Assembly (NCBI GenBank): GCA_050692915.1
Contig: JBOGVU010000062.1
Location: 1-15,610, forward strand
DNA: 15,610 nucleotides
DNA from: CALAEC01 sp050692915
GTDB taxonomy: Bacteria > Actinomycetota > UBA4738 > CALAEC01
Reading direction: 5' to 3'
A program made the position numbers and the translations under genes. How positions within the stretch are numbered: position 1 is the first letter of the stretch; every line of letters starts with the position of its first letter. The notes under the pieces were generated by a model. It was not told the origin of the DNA and made no database searches. It saw only the letters and a list, made by a program, of their open reading frames with translations. Shown here piece after piece: positions 15,203 to 15,610 of this stretch.

Positions 15203-15610
15203 CCGCTGACCCAGGGACACCGAGGACGGACGGCAGGTTCCACATCTCATCGCGGCTGGCCGGTGAGTCGCTCGTCGACAAGGAGGTCGTCGCCGACGCG
15301 CGCTCCGATCGGAGCGTCATCCGGATGTTCCCGAACCTCAACGTGCTGAAGATCGGCGGCCAGTCGATCATCGACCGGGGCCGTGTCGCCGTTCAGCCGA
15401 TCGTCGACGAGATCATCGAACTGGTCGACAAGGACTACCAGCTTCTGATCGGCGCGGGCGGCGGGACGCGCTCCCGCCACGTGTACGACATCGGGCTGAG
15501 GCTGGGCCTGCCGACGGGGCTCCTCGCTGTCCTCGGCGGGGCGCCGTCGGAGCAGAACGCGACGATGCTCCAGGCCCTGCTGGCGCAGCGAGGCGGCGTC
15601 CGCATTCCCA
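15199..15610 (+). CDS. Molybdenum storage protein (MoSto) family subunit, second copy, 3'-truncated by window edge
   Basis: The frame opens with an ATG at 15199 overlapping the previous stop and stays open for 137 codons to the window end. After an N-terminal extension of about 38 residues (HISSRLAGESLVDKEVV, like the arm of MosA/MosB) it reads IRMFPNLNVLKIGGQSIIDRG (41-61), whose KIGGQSxIDRG is the block I recall in A. vinelandii MosB. LLIGAGGGTRSRHVYDIGLRLGLPTGLLAVLGG and EQNATMLQALLAQRGG follow, as in MoSto. Unlike its neighbour it keeps the canonical nucleotide-binding glycines. It is homologous to the first copy, so the pair is likely a hetero-oligomer. The metal-cluster-binding half lies beyond the window. 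Confidence 0.85.
   Translation, partial: MTADPGTPRTDGRFHISSRLAGESLVDKEVVADARSDRSVIRMFPNLNVLKIGGQSIIDRGRVAVQPIVDEIIELVDKDYQLLIGAGGGTRSRHVYDIGLRLGLPTGLLAVLGGAPSEQNATMLQALLAQRGGVRIP

Overview
The window is a very GC-rich stretch (by eye; GC not computed) in which every supported gene lies on the + strand. The order rpsI - glmM - glmS - acpS - nnr - alr - alpha/beta hydrolase - (P1 peptidase - UDG) - tsaE - tsaB - rimI - tsaD is the classic actinobacterial block downstream of the S9 ribosomal protein gene, so the source is most likely an actinomycetote. Two extra genes between the hydrolase and tsaE, and a sugar-nucleotide epimerase where groES/groEL often follow tsaD, suggest a lineage away from Streptomyces and Mycobacterium. 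I cannot name it further.

Region 1 (1-3639) holds the 3' end of rpsI, then glmM and glmS, the two hexosamine steps that feed UDP-GlcNAc and peptidoglycan synthesis. Region 2 (3650-6649) is a tightly packed run of acpS (carrier-protein activation), nnr (NAD(P)H-hydrate repair) and alr (D-alanine for the cell wall). Region 3 (6642-9180) has a membrane-anchored alpha/beta hydrolase, a P1-family self-cleaving aminopeptidase-like protein and a type-4 (Fe-S) uracil-DNA glycosylase; starts and stops overlap by 4 to 8 bases within this run. Region 4 (9183-11912) is the t6A tRNA-modification set tsaE, tsaB and tsaD, with the acetyltransferase gene rimI in its usual place. An NAD-dependent sugar epimerase (11925-12884) ends the housekeeping run.

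After a 241-base gap the content changes. A 415-residue membrane protein (13126-14373) looks like an ECF-transporter T component fused to a second six-helix membrane domain that resembles an S (substrate-binding) component. Behind it, with a strong Shine-Dalgarno, come two adjacent genes of the molybdenum storage protein (MoSto, MosA/MosB) family; the second runs off the window. Taken together this looks like an uptake-plus-storage module for molybdate or tungstate built on an ECF-type importer rather than the usual ModABC. The families are read from the sequence; the functional link is inference.

The genes preceded by intergenic gaps in the housekeeping part (glmM, glmS, epimerase) lack a clear Shine-Dalgarno but each has a TANNNT hexamer 7-9 bases before the start, which fits leaderless or near-leaderless transcription. 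No tRNA, rRNA, CRISPR array, insertion sequence or integrase was seen.
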